Program-made: the position numbers and the translations under genes
In this document: positions 54,787 through 63,696 of the stretch, one piece after another
Layout: each line of letters opens with the position of its first letter
Position numbering within the stretch: the first letter of the stretch is position 1
DNA from: Mesorhizobium sp. B2-3-4
Lineage (GTDB): Bacteria; Pseudomonadota; Alphaproteobacteria; Rhizobiales; Rhizobiaceae
Direction of reading: 5' to 3'
Assembly (NCBI RefSeq): GCF_006442315.1
Contig: NZ_VFVY01000010.1
Coordinates: 1 to 64,000, forward strand
DNA: 64,000 nucleotides
The notes under the pieces: generated by a model
What the model was told of the DNA's origin: nothing
The model's input: the letters and a program-made list of their open reading frames with translations, nothing else
The model's database searches: none

Positions 54787-57588
54787 TCAGGCGCTATCGG
54801 AACCGGCATCCGTGGTGGCCGTGGTGTCAGTGCCGGCCTCGCCATTGTCTTCGCTTTCCTCGTCCGATTGCGGCTCCGAGATGCGCTCGACCGAGACAAC
54901 CTTTTCACCTTCAGCGGTATTGAAGATGGTGACGCCCTTGGTGGCGCGGCTGGCGAAACGGATGCCGTTGACCGGCACCCGGATGACCGTGCCGCCGTCG
55001 GACACCAGCATGATCTGGTCGTCGTTGCCGACCGGGAAAGTCGCCACCAGACGGCCGATTTCGGCCGTCTTGGAGACGTCGGTGGCGCGGATGCCCTTGC
55101 CGCCGCGCCCGGTCAGGCGGAAGTCGTAGGACGAAGAGCGCTTGCCGTAGCCATATTCGGTGACCGTCAGAACGTACTGCTCATGCGCCTTGAGGAACTC
55201 GTAGCGCTCGTCGGACAGCTCCGTCTCCTCGCCAACCTCCTCATTGGTCAGCGCGATCTCTTCCTCTTCGCCGGCCGCGATGCCCGCGGCAAGCCGCCGT
55301 TCGGCGGCGGCGCGCTTCAGATAGGCGGCGCGTTCGGCCGGCGGTGCATCGACATTCTCGATGACGGACATGGAGATGATGCGATCGGTTTCGGCCATGG
55401 TTATGCCGCGCACGCCGACGGAATTGCGGCTCTGGAAGACGCGCACGTCGCCGACGGAGAAACGGATGCACTGGCCCGAACTCGCGGTCAAAAGCACGTC
55501 GTCATTGTCGGTGCAGGTCTCGACGCCGAGGATCTCGTCGCCTTCCTCCTCCAGCTTCATGGCGATCTTGCCGTTGCGGTTGACCTGGACGAAGTCGGAC
55601 AGCTTGTTGCGACGCACAGTGCCGCGCGTGGTGGCGAACATCACATCGAGTTCGCCCCAGCTGGTCTCGTCCTCGGGCAGCGGCATGATCGTGGTGATGC
55701 GCTCGCCCTGCTCCAGCGGCAGCATGTTGATCAGCGCCTTGCCGCGTGACTGCGGATTGCCGATCGGCAGCCGCCAGACTTTTTCCTTGTAGACGATGCC
55801 GCGCGAGGAGAAGAACAACACCGGCGTGTGTGTGTTGGCGACGAACAGCCGGGTGACGAAATCCTCGTCCTTGGTCGACATGCCGGAGCGGCCCTTGCCG
55901 CCGCGACGCTGCGCCCGGTAGAGCGAAAGCGGCACGCGCTTGATGTAGCCCGAATGGCTCACCGTCACGACCATGTCCTCGCGCTGGATCAGGTCCTCGT
56001 CTTCCATGTCGGCGCCGCCGTCGGTCAATTCGGTGCGGCGCGGCGTACCGAACTCGTCGCGCACGGCGGCGAGCTCGTCCTTGACGATCTGCTGGACGCG
56101 CGCACGCGACGACAGGATGTCGAGATAGTCGACGATCTCGGCACCGATCGTGTTCAATTCGTCGGCGATCTCGTCGCGGCCGAGGGCCGTCAGGCGCTGC
56201 AGGCGCAGTTCGAGAATGGCCCGCGCCTGTTCCTCGGAGAGGTTGTAGGTGCCGTCCTCGTTGATGCGGTGGCGCGGATCGTCGATCAGCAGGATCAGCG
56301 ATTCGACGTCGCCGGCCGGCCAGCGCCGTTCCATCAACTGCTCGCGCGCCGTCTGCGGGTCCGGCGCGGTACGGATCAGCTTGATGACTTCGTCGATGTT
56401 GGCGACGGCGATGGCGAGGCCAACCAACACATGCGCGCGGTCGCGCGCCTTGCGCAGCAGGAACTTCGTGCGCCTTGTGATCACCTCCTCGCGGAAGGTG
56501 ACGAACGCCTTCAGCATGTCGGTGAGCGTCAGCAGCTCCGGCTTGCCGCCGTTCAGCGCCACCATATTGGCGCCGAAGGACGTTTGCAGCGGCGTGAAGC
56601 GGTAAAGCTGGTTGAGGATGACGTCGGCGACGGCGTCGCGCTTCAGCTCGACGACGACCCGGTAGCCCTGGCGGTCGCTCTCGTCGCGGATGTCGGAAAT
56701 GCCCTCGATGCGCTTGTCGCGCACCAGCTCGGCCATCTTCTCGATCATCGAGGCCTTGTTCACCTGGTAGGGAACCTCGGTGATGATGATCGATTCACGG
56801 TCGTTGCCGCGCTGTTCGATGTTGACCTTGCCGCGCATGACGATGGAGCCGCGGCCAGTCGAGTAGGCGCTGTAGATGCCGGAACGGCCGAGCACGATAC
56901 CGCCGGTCGGGAAATCCGGCCCCGGAATGATCTCCATCAGCGCCGGCAGATCGATCGCCGGATTGTCGATGACGGCGATGGCGCCGTTGCAGACTTCACC
57001 GAGATTGTGGGGCGGAATGTTGGTGGCCATGCCGACGGCGATGCCGCCGGAGCCATTGACCAGCAGATTGGGAAAACGCGCCGGCAGAACCTTTGGCTCG
57101 GTGTCAGACGCATCATAAGTGTCCTGGAAATCGACGGTGTCCTTGTCGATATCTTCCAGCAGTTCATGCGCGACCTTGGTGAGGCGCGATTCGGTGTAAC
57201 GCATGGCCGCCGGTGGATCACCGTCGATCGAGCCGAAATTGCCCTGCCCGTCGATCAGCGGCACGCGCAGCGACCAGTCCTGCGCCATGCGCACCAAGGC
57301 GTCGTAGATCGAGGCATCGCCATGCGGATGGTATTTACCCATCACGTCGGCGACGGGGCGCGCCGATTTCACATATTTGCGGTTCCAGTGGTAGCCGCTC
57401 TCATGGGCGGCATAGAGGATACGCCGATGCACCGGCTTCAGGCCGTCGCGCACGTCGGGCAGCGCACGGCTGACGATCACGCTCATCGCGTAGGAAAGAT
57501 AGGAGCTCTGCATCTCCTCGATAATGGAGATCGGCTCGATGCCGGTGGGGCCGCCGTCGGGCCCGCGCGGTGTCTTCTGGTCGGTCAA
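54787..57588 (-). CDS. gyrA: DNA gyrase subunit A
   Basis: Type II topoisomerase breakage-reunion subunit, 933 residues. The catalytic Tyr131 lies in AAMRYTE (equivalent to E. coli Y122). The quinolone region reads [13 protein letters not shown], so the residue equivalent to Ser83 is Ala92 and the equivalent of Asp87 is Asp96. The GyrA box QRRGGKG marks the start of the six-bladed C-terminal domain, and a Glu/Thr-rich acidic tail ends the protein. A 26-residue charged insert ([21 protein letters not shown] region) occurs near 780. Start codon is TTG at 57588, without a strong ribosome site. Confidence 0.98.
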   Translation of the reverse strand: MTDQKTPRGPDGGPTGIEPISIIEEMQSSYLSYAMSVIVSRALPDVRDGLKPVHRRILYAAHESGYHWNRKYVKSARPVADVMGKYHPHGDASIYDALVRMAQDWSLRVPLIDGQGNFGSIDGDPPAAMRYTESRLTKVAHELLEDIDKDTVDFQDTYDASDTEPKVLPARFPNLLVNGSGGIAVGMATNIPPHNLGEVCNGAIAVIDNPAIDLPALMEIIPGPDFPTGGIVLGRSGIYSAYSTGRGSIVMRGKVNIEQRGNDRESIIITEVPYQVNKASMIEKMAELVRDKRIEGISDIRDESDRQGYRVVVELKRDAVADVILNQLYRFTPLQTSFGANMVALNGGKPELLTLTDMLKAFVTFREEVITRRTKFLLRKARDRAHVLVGLAIAVANIDEVIKLIRTAPDPQTAREQLMERRWPAGDVESLILLIDDPRHRINEDGTYNLSEEQARAILELRLQRLTALGRDEIADELNTIGAEIVDYLDILSSRARVQQIVKDELAAVRDEFGTPRRTELTDGGADMEDEDLIQREDMVVTVSHSGYIKRVPLSLYRAQRRGGKGRSGMSTKDEDFVTRLFVANTHTPVLFFSSRGIVYKEKVWRLPIGNPQSRGKALINMLPLEQGERITTIMPLPEDETSWGELDVMFATTRGTVRRNKLSDFVQVNRNGKIAMKLEEEGDEILGVETCTDNDDVLLTASSGQCIRFSVGDVRVFQSRNSVGVRGITMAETDRIISMSVIENVDAPPAERAAYLKRAAAERRLAAGIAAGEEEEIALTNEEVGEETELSDERYEFLKAHEQYVLTVTEYGYGKRSSSYDFRLTGRGGKGIRATDVSKTAEIGRLVATFPVGNDDQIMLVSDGGTVIRVPVNGIRFASRATKGVTIFNTAEGEKVVSVERISEPQSDEESEDNGEAGTDTTATTDAGSDSA

Positions 57589-57720
57589 ATCGGATCACAA
57601 TCTAATCAGGAATCACTTGCTGCTTATATAGGAAGCCAGACCGAAACTCCAATGTCCGCGCCACTTTTCCAGTGTCATTTTTAGTGGTAATTTCAAAAGG
57701 ATACCACTGATTGCGACGAT

Positions 57721-59493
57721 ATGGCCACAGCGCTTTCGCCGCCAGCAAGGCAAAAGCCGGCAATGGACCGTTTTCCTCAAGCGAAAGCCGTGGGCGCGAT
57801 GGATTGGAGCTCGTGGCTGCCCCTGCGGGCGCTGCGTGGCTGGAGGCCACGCGATCTCAACGGCGATCTGATCGCGGGTATAACGCTGGCCGCCATCGCC
57901 ATTCCCGAGCAGATGGCCACGGCCAGGCTCGGCGGCTTTGCTCCCGAGGTCGGCTTCTTCGCTTTTGTCGCCGGTTCGGTGGCATTTGCCCTGTTCGGCG
58001 CCAATCGCCACCTTTCGGCCGGCGCGGATTCGACCATCACACCGTTGTTCGCCGGCAGCCTGGCCCTGCTCGCCGCGTCGGGTTCACCGCATTATCTGGC
58101 GCTGGCTGCCACGCTGGCGCTGATGGTCGGTTTGATCGTGATGCTGAGCGGCGTCTTTCGCCTCGGCTGGATCGCCGACCTGCTCTCGGTGCCCGTCACG
58201 ACAGGTTTTCTGGCCGGCATCGCCGTCCACATCATCGTTTCGCAACTGCCCGGACTGCTTGGCCTGCCGGCCGAAAGCGGCGAGACCGTGCGGCGCATCG
58301 GCGAGATCGCCGGCGGCCTCCATCTCACCAACCCCTGGAGCCTTGCGCTCGGCCTTGGGGTATTCGCGATCGTGTTCGTCTCCGAGCGCATCAGTGCCCG
58401 CATTCCCGGCGCGCTGATCGGCATGGTGCTTGCCACGGCGGCGGTCGCCGCCTTCGGCCTCAAGGAGCAAGGCGTCGAGGTGCTTGGCGCCTTGCCCAAC
58501 GGCCTGCCGCGGGCAACGTCGCCGCTGGCCGGCCTCGACGACGTCCAGGCGCTCGTTCCGCTGGCCTTGCTGATCGCCATCGTCGTCATGGTGCAGACAG
58601 CCGCCACCTCCCGTTCCTTCGCCCCGCAGGGCGACGCGCCCGACGTCAACCGCGATTTCGTTGGTGTCGGCGCCGGCAGCATCGCATCCAGCCTGTTCGG
58701 TGCCTTCGCCGTCAACGCCAGCCCGCCACGCACGGCAATCGTCTCCCAGTCAGGTGGCCGCTCGCAACTCTCAAGCCTCATTGCTGCGGCGATCGTGCTG
58801 GCGCTGGGGGCTTTTGGCGGCGGTCTGCTTGCAGACGTGCCGCAGGCCGCCCTTGCCGGAGTTCTGATGTTCGTCGCCCAGCACATTCTGCGCTGGAAAG
58901 TGTTCGCCAGCGTCTACCGGCAAGCCCCAGTCGAATTCGTGTTGATCCTGATCACCATGGCGGCCATCGTGGCGCTGCCCATCGAAACCGGCGTCGCGGT
59001 CGGCATCGGCCTGTCGCTGCTGCATGGGATCTGGAGCGCGACCCGGACGCTGCCGATCGAACTGGAACAAGTGCCGGGGACCTCGGTCTGGTGGCCGCCA
59101 GCCAAGCCGGGCGCCGGCAACCAGCTCCCCGGCGTTCTGGTCACGGCCTTCCAGGCGCCACTCTCCTTCGTCAATGCCGACCGTTTCAAACGCGGCTTCT
59201 GCGACCTGGTCGACGCCGGCCAGGGCAATGTGAAGCTCGTCGTGCTGGAGGCCAGTAACATTGTCGAGATCGACTACACCGCGGCCCAGGCTTTGATCGA
59301 AACCATCAGCCATTGCCGCAATGCGGGCGCAATATTTGCCATTGCTCGGATGGAATCGGTACGTGCACAGGCCGCCCTCGAGCGGTTCGGCATCATCGAC
59401 CTCGTCGGCCCGCAGCGGATCTTCCACAGTGTCGATGCCGCCATCAGGGCTCTGCACTCCGGCCCGCCGGAAAACCAGGAGAGCGCGACATGA
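57721..59493 (+). CDS. SulP-family inorganic anion transporter
   Basis: A 590-residue SLC26/SulP transporter. About 11-12 membrane segments begin with DLIAGITLAAIAIPEQMATARLGG, the SulP signature region, and end near residue 440. A C-terminal STAS domain (about 465-575, VLVTAFQAPLSFVNADRFK and ASNIVEIDYTAAQALI) follows. The substrate could be sulfate, bicarbonate, chromate or another anion and is not assignable. Its stop overlaps the next gene start (ATGA), so the two are made together. The initiation codon choice among upstream Met codons is uncertain. Confidence 0.93.
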   Translation: MATALSPPARQKPAMDRFPQAKAVGAMDWSSWLPLRALRGWRPRDLNGDLIAGITLAAIAIPEQMATARLGGFAPEVGFFAFVAGSVAFALFGANRHLSAGADSTITPLFAGSLALLAASGSPHYLALAATLALMVGLIVMLSGVFRLGWIADLLSVPVTTGFLAGIAVHIIVSQLPGLLGLPAESGETVRRIGEIAGGLHLTNPWSLALGLGVFAIVFVSERISARIPGALIGMVLATAAVAAFGLKEQGVEVLGALPNGLPRATSPLAGLDDVQALVPLALLIAIVVMVQTAATSRSFAPQGDAPDVNRDFVGVGAGSIASSLFGAFAVNASPPRTAIVSQSGGRSQLSSLIAAAIVLALGAFGGGLLADVPQAALAGVLMFVAQHILRWKVFASVYRQAPVEFVLILITMAAIVALPIETGVAVGIGLSLLHGIWSATRTLPIELEQVPGTSVWWPPAKPGAGNQLPGVLVTAFQAPLSFVNADRFKRGFCDLVDAGQGNVKLVVLEASNIVEIDYTAAQALIETISHCRNAGAIFAIARMESVRAQAALERFGIIDLVGPQRIFHSVDAAIRALHSGPPENQESAT

Positions 59494-60110
59494 TCGTCCT
59501 GAGAGAGCCGCTGGTGACACCCGTCCCGGTCAAGGAGTTGCGGCCCACGCAGATTACCGTCGGCATGCGCGAGGTGGACCTCAAGCGCCAGATGATCCGC
59601 TCGCAGAGCGCCGCCAAGACCGGCGCCTTTCTGGGCAAGCACATGATCCCAGTCGTCCTGGGGCCCAAGGAGCGCAATTACGTCACCGACCACCATCATC
59701 TTGCCCGCGCCCTGCTCGAGGAAGGCGTCAAGGATGTGCTCGTGACGGTGATCAGCGACCTGTCGGCACTCGACAAGGATGCGTTCCTTTTCATGCTCGA
59801 CAATCGCGGCTGGATGCACCCGTTCGATGAAAACGGCGAGCGCCGCGACTATGCCGCCCTGCCGAAGACCATCGGCGACCTGGTCGATGACCCTTACCGG
59901 AGCATGGCCGGCGAATTGCGCCGGCTGGGCGGCTACGCCAAGGACACCACCCCGTTCAGCGAATTCCTTTGGGCGGATTTCCTGCGCCGGCGCATAGACA
60001 AGGGTGCGGTGGCGAAAAACTTCGACAAGGCTATGAAGGACGCGCTGGCGCTCGCCAAGGGCAAGGACGCGGACTACCTGCCCGGCTGGTGCGGCCCGAC
60101 CATGGACTGA
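59490..60110 (+). CDS. ParB/Srx-fold protein (ParBc_2 type) coupled to SulP
   Basis: A 206-residue cytoplasmic protein of the ParB/sulfiredoxin-fold superfamily (PF08857 type). After KELRPTQITVGMREVDLKR, the nucleotide-binding-type motif is D67-HHH-L71-A-R73 (YVTDHHHLARALLEEG), followed by a conserved FMLDNRGWMHPFDENG stretch and an LPKTIGDLVDDPYRSMAG segment. Other fold members bind CTP or ATP, reduce peroxiredoxin or phosphorylate serine, so an enzymatic, not DNA-binding, role is likely; no HTH is seen. AGGAG precedes the start, and it overlaps the SulP gene, implying a shared job. Confidence 0.85.
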   Translation: MIVLREPLVTPVPVKELRPTQITVGMREVDLKRQMIRSQSAAKTGAFLGKHMIPVVLGPKERNYVTDHHHLARALLEEGVKDVLVTVISDLSALDKDAFLFMLDNRGWMHPFDENGERRDYAALPKTIGDLVDDPYRSMAGELRRLGGYAKDTTPFSEFLWADFLRRRIDKGAVAKNFDKAMKDALALAKGKDADYLPGWCGPTMD

Positions 60111-60138
60111 TGCCGCGGCTGGTGGCGCAAACCACCGT

Positions 60139-60969
60139 TCAGTTCCTGCCTTGCCGCACGCCACGATAGCGGCCCGGCGTCTCACCCATGACCCGCCGAA
60201 ACCGGCGATTGAAGGTCGACAGATCGTTGAAGCCAGCCTCGAACGCAATTGCCGAAATGGCATCGTTGGATGTGCGCAGGCGCACCGCGGCGCGGTGCAA
60301 CCGGATCCTGAGCAGATACTGATAGGGCGTCATGCCGGCGACCTGTCGGAAGGTGCGCAGGAAATGATAGGGGCTGGTCGCGCTCCCGTCCGCCAAGGCT
60401 GGAAGCGAGATCGGTCCTTCGGCATCCAGTTCGATCCGCCGCACCGCCTCGGCAACCCTTTTTTGATCGCGCCGGCTTGGGTCGCTTCGGACATGCGTGA
60501 CGCCGCAGACCGTGGCAACGGCCGCACCGGCGATGCGCAGCGCGAGTTCCTCGAAGGCGTCCGCGTCGGCCATGTCGCGCGCCGCTTCAGCCTCGGCCAG
60601 CAGCGGCGCCAGGGCCGGCAATGGCGGCAGGCGCGGCGCCGCGAAGGCGAGCGTCCTGGCGCCCGGCACATCGGCCACGATCCGCTCCATATAGGCCGGC
60701 TCGAAATGGAACGACAGGCAACGGTCGCCGCTGCCATGCTCGTGCCCGCATTCGTAGCATGTGCCGGAATTGCCAAGCAGCAGGCTGCCAGGCGCCAGCA
60801 TTGCCGTGCCTTGCCGCGCGCGGTAACGGAAAGTCCCGCTGGTGACCGCCGCAACGCAGAAATCCCGATGCGCTTCCTCGAACGGCCGGTCGCCGGCACC
60901 AGCCGTGCAGATCACATCCGCCACGTGCCAGCCGGGTCCCGATGCAAGCGTATTCGCGTTTGCCGTCAT
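60139..60969 (-). CDS. AraC-family transcriptional regulator
   Basis: A 276-residue regulator with an N-terminal cupin-like sensing region containing a His/Cys-rich stretch (CYECGHEHGSGDRCLSFHFEP) and a C-terminal double helix-turn-helix. The latter contains PYHFLRTFRQVAGMTPYQYLLRIRLHRA and FEAGFNDLSTFNRRFRRVMGETPGRYR, the AraC signature. It is divergent from the DUF1579-like/VOC genes 86 bp away and likely controls them. The start at 60969 is preferred over an upstream extension to 61053. Confidence 0.9.
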   Translation of the reverse strand: MTANANTLASGPGWHVADVICTAGAGDRPFEEAHRDFCVAAVTSGTFRYRARQGTAMLAPGSLLLGNSGTCYECGHEHGSGDRCLSFHFEPAYMERIVADVPGARTLAFAAPRLPPLPALAPLLAEAEAARDMADADAFEELALRIAGAAVATVCGVTHVRSDPSRRDQKRVAEAVRRIELDAEGPISLPALADGSATSPYHFLRTFRQVAGMTPYQYLLRIRLHRAAVRLRTSNDAISAIAFEAGFNDLSTFNRRFRRVMGETPGRYRGVRQGRN

Positions 60970-61055
60970 GGCTGGAAAGATAGCAATTTTTCCCAAGCGC
61001 GGAACCCCGACCCGACCGTATTGCTTGCCCTCCCCTGACAAACGAGGCAGCAAAC

Positions 61056-61583
61056 ATGACCGATTCCTTTGCCAAGGCCCTGCTCAGCGAGGGTCCCGAT
61101 CCGACCCTGACCGAGAAGCTGGCGCTCTATGGACGTTTCGTCGGCGCCTGGACGTTCGACGCCACACGCATACTCGAGGACGGCACCAGGCTCACGGGGA
61201 GAGGCGAAGTGCATTTCGGCTGGGTGCTGGAAGGCAAGGCGATCCAGGATGTCTGGATCCTGCCCGCACGCGACGCCGGCCCCTCGCCGTCGCTCGGCAA
61301 ATGGACCTTCTACGGCACGACGCTCAGGGTTTATGACCCCGGCGCCGATGCCTGGCACATCTTCTGGAGCGATCCGCGCAACCAGTATTTCAGCCGCCAG
61401 TTCGGCCGTGCCGAAGGTGACACCATCGTGCAGGTCGGCGCCGACGGCGGCGGCTCGTCCGTGCGCTGGAGCTTTTCACGCATCACCGAGAATTCCTTCC
61501 GATGGCTTGGCGAACGCTCGCAGGACGGCGCGAACTGGCACCTCGAAGTCGAGTTCCTGGCGCGCCGGGAAACAGCAAGCTGA
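61056..61583 (+). CDS. DUF1579-like beta-barrel protein
   Basis: A 175-residue soluble protein with the lipocalin-like pattern of DUF1579: FVGAWTFDATRILEDGTRLTGRGEVHFGWVLEGKAIQDVW, then TFYGTTLRVYDPGADAW and WSFSRITENSFRWLGERS. The sequence is complete with no signal peptide. Function unknown. Divergent from the AraC regulator and followed 33 bp later by a VOC protein. Confidence 0.8.
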   Translation: MTDSFAKALLSEGPDPTLTEKLALYGRFVGAWTFDATRILEDGTRLTGRGEVHFGWVLEGKAIQDVWILPARDAGPSPSLGKWTFYGTTLRVYDPGADAWHIFWSDPRNQYFSRQFGRAEGDTIVQVGADGGGSSVRWSFSRITENSFRWLGERSQDGANWHLEVEFLARRETAS

Positions 61584-61616
61584 CATCGGGAAACTATGGT
61601 AACAACGGAGAAAGCC

Positions 61617-61994
61617 ATGTTCGATCATATCTCGATCGGCGTCCGTGACGCCGCAGTCTCCAGGCGTTTCTACGATGCCGCGCTGAAGCCGCTCGGCTTC
61701 ACTTGCCTCAGCCAGTCCCCGGGCTCGCTCGGCTATGGCGCGCGGGCCGTGGCGTTGTGGGTGAACGAGGCGGCGCGACCGGTGCAGGCGGACAAGCAAT
61801 CCGGCCTGCATTTCTGTTTCGCGGCGCCGGCACGCGATAGCGTCGACGCCTTCCATGCCGCGGCCTTGCGCCAAGGCGGCAGCGACAATGGCGCGCCGGG
61901 CTTGCGCCCAGACTATGGCGAGAACTACTACGCGGCCTTCGTCATCGACCCGGACGGCTACCGCCTCGAAGCCTATTGCGGCGTCGCGGGCTGA
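61617..61994 (+). CDS. VOC-family (glyoxalase/dioxygenase-fold) protein
   Basis: A 125-residue vicinal-oxygen-chelate fold protein: MFDHISIGVRDAAVSRRFYDAAL with the first metal His, then LHFCFAAPARDSVDAF with a second His, and the ending FVIDPDGYRLEAYCG with the Glu ligand. Metal ligands at His, His and Glu fit a functional site. Reaction unknown. Start 61617 is set by GGAG; an in-frame ATG 7 codons upstream is less good. Confidence 0.85.
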   Translation: MFDHISIGVRDAAVSRRFYDAALKPLGFTCLSQSPGSLGYGARAVALWVNEAARPVQADKQSGLHFCFAAPARDSVDAFHAAALRQGGSDNGAPGLRPDYGENYYAAFVIDPDGYRLEAYCGVAG

Positions 61995-62095
61995 CCGTCG
62001 AGAGGCCGTAGTTTCACAGTCCCGGCAGTTCACACCGGCCGGCCTTTGCTCTACCAATATCTTGGTGCGGGCAAAGCCCGGCGGGAGGGTCAGCG

Positions 62096-62725
62096 ATGCC
62101 GAGTTTCGACAGCCTGTTCAATGCCTTCGTCACCATTCTCGTGACCATCGATCCGCCCGGCCTGGCGCCGCTGTTCCTGGCCGTGACGCGCGGCATGAAC
62201 CGGGAAGAGCGCCAGCAGGTCTCTGTGCGCGCCTCGGTCATCGGTTTCCTGGTGATGGCGCTGTTCGCGATCGCCGGCGCCTCGATCCTGTCGGTGTTCG
62301 GCATCACGCTGCCGGCCTTCCGCGTCGCCGGCGGCTTCCTCCTGTTCTTCATCGCCTTCGAAATGGTGTTCGAGCGCCGCCAGGACCGCAAGGAGAAGAT
62401 CGGCGACGTCGCCATAACCAAGGACATGATCCACAACATCGCCGCCTTCCCGCTGGCGATCCCGCTGATCGCCGGCCCCGGCGCGATTTCGGCGACCGTG
62501 CTGCTGTCGGGACATTTCGAAGGCTTTGCCGCCCAGGCTGCCCTGGTCGGCATCATCTTCGTCTGCCTCGTCATTACCTATCTGGTGTTCGTGCTTTCGG
62601 AACGCATCGACCGCATCCTCGGCCAGACCGGCCGCTCGATCCTGACCCGCCTGCTCGGCGTTATCCTGGCGGCGCTGGCCGTGCAGTTCGTGGCGGACGG
62701 CATCAAGGCATTGATGGTGGGATAA
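62096..62725 (+). CDS. MarC family membrane protein
   Basis: A 209-residue integral membrane protein with six hydrophobic helices. Starts MPSFDSLFNAFVTILVTIDPPGLAPLFLAVTRGM, the MarC (UPF0056) signature, and includes the second-half repeat FPLAIPLIAGPGAISATVLLS. MarC is named after the E. coli multiple-antibiotic-resistance locus, but no transport role is proven. A GGGAGG ribosome site precedes the ATG. Confidence 0.93.
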   Translation: MPSFDSLFNAFVTILVTIDPPGLAPLFLAVTRGMNREERQQVSVRASVIGFLVMALFAIAGASILSVFGITLPAFRVAGGFLLFFIAFEMVFERRQDRKEKIGDVAITKDMIHNIAAFPLAIPLIAGPGAISATVLLSGHFEGFAAQAALVGIIFVCLVITYLVFVLSERIDRILGQTGRSILTRLLGVILAALAVQFVADGIKALMVG

Positions 62726-62733
62726 GGCTGGAA

Positions 62734-63111
62734 ATGGCTGTCGACCCCAGGATCGTCGAGCTGGAGCTAGCCTTGCTGGAGGCGCCAACCCGCTCGGACC
62801 CGGATTTCCTCGACGCCGTCCTCGACGACGGCATGATCGAGTTCGGCAAGTCAGGCTACGTATACGACAAGCGATCAATCCTGACGGCGCTGACTGCCTC
62901 GAAAGATCAGCCGGCGCCGGATGACAGCCTGGAGATGACGGACATTCGCACCGTTTTGCTGGCTGCCGAAGTCGTGCTTCTCACCTACCGCCTGCGCCCC
63001 AGGATGGAGAGCGCCATCGCGTCCCTGCGCAGCTCCATCTGGCAACGCAGCGACGGCGATTGGCGGCTGGTTTTCCACCAGGGAACCCCTGCAGCCCCAG
63101 CAGGGACATAA
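62734..63111 (+). CDS. DUF4440 nuclear-transport-factor-2-like protein
   Basis: A 125-residue SnoaL-like protein with the pattern LELALLEAPTRSDPDFLDAVLDDGMIEFGKSGYVYDKRSI, then LAAEVVLLTYRL and SSIWQRSDGDWRLVFHQGTP, all typical of the DUF4440 group. The ATG at 62734 follows AAGG and lies 8 bp after marC, so they are a pair. Role unknown. Confidence 0.85.
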   Translation: MAVDPRIVELELALLEAPTRSDPDFLDAVLDDGMIEFGKSGYVYDKRSILTALTASKDQPAPDDSLEMTDIRTVLLAAEVVLLTYRLRPRMESAIASLRSSIWQRSDGDWRLVFHQGTPAAPAGT

Positions 63112-63137
63112 CCCGGACGGCGCGGCAATCACCTGCC

Positions 63138-63569
63138 CTACTTCGCCGTCGTATCCACGACCTCGAAATCATGCGTAAGCGTGGCCGTCTTGGCCATCAT
63201 GGCCGAGGCCGAGCAATATTTGTCGATGGAAAGGTCGATCGCGCGCTTGACCTTGTCGCGCGACAGCGCCCGGCCCTTGACGATGAAATGCATGTGGATG
63301 CGCGTGAACACCTTCGGGTCGGTCTCGGCCCGGTCGGCATCGAGTTCGACGACGCAATCCTCGACCGCCTCGCGGCCCTTTTCCAGGATATGGACGACAT
63401 CATAGGCCGAGCAGCCGCCGGTGCCGATCAGCACCAGTTCCATCGGGCTCGGGCCCGGCGTCTTGCCTTCGGGGCTGGACGCCGTGCCCAGCACGAGCTT
63501 GTGACCGCTGCCGGACTCGCCCACAAAGGTGCGTTCCTCGACCCATTTTACCCGTGCTTTCATCGCCAT
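63138..63569 (-). CDS. OsmC family redox protein
   Basis: A 143-residue OsmC/YhfA-like protein. The two redox cysteines lie in TGGCSAYDVVHIL and VEDCVVELDA, with the central helix between, as in the thiol-peroxidase-like family. Members reduce organic hydroperoxides or have unassigned roles. The gene is monocistronic and converges with DUF4440, ending 27 bp from it. Confidence 0.9.
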   Translation of the reverse strand: MAMKARVKWVEERTFVGESGSGHKLVLGTASSPEGKTPGPSPMELVLIGTGGCSAYDVVHILEKGREAVEDCVVELDADRAETDPKVFTRIHMHFIVKGRALSRDKVKRAIDLSIDKYCSASAMMAKTATLTHDFEVVDTTAK

Positions 63570-63627
63570 ACCCTCTCAGTCCTTCAATCCCAGATCGACC
63601 CTTTCGATCCGAAATCAACAACGCAAA

Positions 63628-63658
63628 ACCCCGAAAGTCCATGAGGGACCCTCGGGGT
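63628..63658 (-). terminator. Rho-independent terminator of ssb
   Basis: On the minus strand ACCCCGA (read as 63658-63652) pairs with TCGGGGT (63634-63628) enclosing a partly paired GGTCCCTCATGGACT loop, followed by TTTTGC. It lies 39 bp beyond the ssb stop. Confidence 0.7.
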
Positions 63659-63696
63659 ATGTCAAGCGCAGGCATTGGCCGTTGTACGGCTCGCGA

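Noticed and set aside
55828-57684. 618-codon plus-strand frame opposite gyrA
   Set aside because: It is the complement of gyrA, with no recognisable family or start signal.
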